A DNA stretch of 64,000 nt from Coralloluteibacterium stylophorae. GTDB taxonomy: Bacteria > Pseudomonadota > Gammaproteobacteria > Xanthomonadales > Xanthomonadaceae. Below, piece after piece: positions 63,267 to 64,000 of the stretch. The notes under the pieces are model-generated. The model ran no database searches, had not been told where the DNA came from, and saw only the letters and a program-made list of their open reading frames with translations. How positions within the stretch are numbered: position 1 is the first letter of the stretch; the number at the start of each line of letters is the position of its first letter. The DNA is taken from positions 345,447 through 409,446 of the forward strand of contig NZ_JAGQFT020000004.1 of the NCBI RefSeq assembly GCF_018122625.2. The letters run 5' to 3'. A program made the position numbers and the translations under genes.

Positions 63267-63872
63267 GGGGTCCGGTTCATTTTTTCCTACCTCTGAAGGC
63301 GCTGACCGCCGCCACGCCGGGAGGCGACCTAGCGATGCCGAAGTCGCTGCCTGCCCCGATGATCACGCACCTCGCCCTGCGCCCGATGCCTCATGGCCCG
63401 CCTTCCTCGCTTCGATCTTCCTTGGATCCCGCAGCACATCGTACAGCGCGGGAACAACCGCCAGGTCTGCTTCGCCGCCGAGATCGACTATTGGCAATAC
63501 CTGCTGGAACTGCGCGAGGCATCGGTCAAGCACCGCTGCGCCATCCATGCCTACGTGCTGATGACCAATCACGTCCATCTCCTGGTCACGCCCGAGGAGG
63601 CCGGCGGCGTCTCCCGCATGATGCAGGCTATCGGACGCCGCTACGTTGGTTGCTTCAACGCCCGGTACCGGCGCACCGGCACCCTGTGGGAAGGACGCTT
63701 CAAATCCGCTCTCGTCGATAGCGAGCACTACTTGTTGCGGTGCTACCGCTACATCGAGCTCAACCCGGTCCGGGCGCACATGACCGCCTCGCCGGGCGGG
63801 TATCGCTGGTCGAGCTACCGATGCAACGCCGATGACCACCCCGATCCGATCCTGACGCCACACCCTGAGTAC
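63267..63872 (+). mobile_element. RAYT mobile element, copy at the right edge, interrupted
   Basis: Left end GGGGTCCGGTTCAT (63267-63280) and the conserved 5' block. Just outside, the sequence AAAGGGG...AAAAGGGGTCG...GGGGTCC looks like decayed repeats of the end motif. The right part is cut off by another IS at about 63872. Confidence 0.7.
63393..63872 (+). pseudogene. RAYT transposase, C-terminally interrupted by an IS
   Basis: 160 codons identical in style to copy 1 (HUH and Tyr motifs intact, ...SSYRCNADDHPDPILTPHPEY). After GAGTAC the sequence changes to CTGAAGCGTCCTCGTTCTTT, and the frame runs on for 16 foreign codons to a TGA at 63921-63923. The missing ~70 residues include the basic tail. 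Confidence 0.85.
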
Positions 63873-63896
63873 CTGAAGCGTCCTCGTTCTTTCGAG

Positions 63897-64000
63897 TCAG
63901 CCAGAACTAGAGGCAGTGGGTGAGTGTGCCATCGCGAAGCGAACCGGCGGAAGGCCGCCGAGGGCGCGATGCGGGCGGGTGTGGTTGTAGCGGTGCCGCC
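63897..64000 (-). CDS. IS transposase, C-terminal end (partial, window edge)
   Basis: Read on the - strand: RHRYNHTRPHRALGGLPPVRFAMAH... then TGA at 63899-63897. The YNHTRPHRALGGLPP motif is the conserved C-terminus of IS3/IS481-type rve transposases. The IS end is taken as about 63872, where the RAYT gene is interrupted. The rest of the element lies outside the window. Confidence 0.75.
   Translation of the reverse strand, partial: RHRYNHTRPHRALGGLPPVRFAMAHSPTASSSG

Noticed and set aside
63134..63721. 195-codon frame over the 5' block of the last RAYT copy, also seen in the other copies
   Set aside because: Repeated only because the DNA is repeated; it is one frame off the transposase and has no independent features.

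Overview
The window is very GC-rich, gammaproteobacterial DNA. It looks like a Lysobacter/Luteimonas/Xanthomonas-type genome (family Xanthomonadaceae/Lysobacteraceae). The grounds are gene content (tamA-tamB, mnmG, pepN, a bioB-bioF-bioH-bioC run divergent from comF, a short YXWGXW-type lipoprotein), REP palindromes starting GTAGGAGCGGCTTCAGCCGC, and an XAC0095-like protein. The genus is an inference; no rRNA or tRNA gene was seen.

Layout. 1-4961: end of tamA and all of tamB (outer-membrane protein assembly). 4974-6848: mnmG on the opposite strand. 6849-7436: non-coding and unusually structured, with a sigma-54-type promoter followed by a short terminated RNA on the + strand, a 22-bp hairpin, and a three-hairpin terminated RNA or 3' UTR on the - strand. 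7437-13035: lipoprotein, pepN, a PLP dehydratase, a DUF218 protein and a SnoaL-like protein. 13044-18795: biotin operon with an EamA-like transporter, and divergent comF. 19030-23729: secreted protein, AEC permease, 2OG-Fe(II) oxygenase, gamma-glutamyltransferase. 23865-25666: class-3-lipase-like protein plus an ankyrin-repeat protein, a plausible toxin/immunity pair. 25783-27303: class I fumarase. 27874-30259: convergent pyruvyl-transferase-like protein and flippase. 30578-32395: EAL-CBS-GGDDF signalling protein. 32486-48917: accessory metabolic and regulatory genes (SnoaL, aldo/keto reductase, two MFS pumps, two LysR, MarR, two SDR/racemase units, two serine hydrolases, an Xre-type membrane regulator).

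From about 48.9 kb to the end the character changes. GC falls in several genes and broken genes are frequent. Mobile DNA dominates: an IS3-family transposase relic, a solo IS end, a second IS at the right edge, a fragment of a P2-type tail protein gene, and six copies or remnants of one REP-associated tyrosine transposase (RAYT) within about 10.4 kb. Between them lie small exported proteins, a sugar isomerase, an SDR, a LysR regulator and an alpha/beta hydrolase.

Most notable observations: (1) the outward-facing ends of the RAYT element carry a ribosome binding site plus ATGAACCTGACCCC, and two neighbouring reading frames begin with the resulting Met-Asn-Leu-Thr-Pro, so the element appears to donate translation starts; (2) a C4-phage-like arrangement in front of the XAC0095-like gene, where a short terminated RNA is complementary to the downstream leader; (3) the sigma-54 small RNA candidate next to mnmG; (4) the lipase/ankyrin pair.
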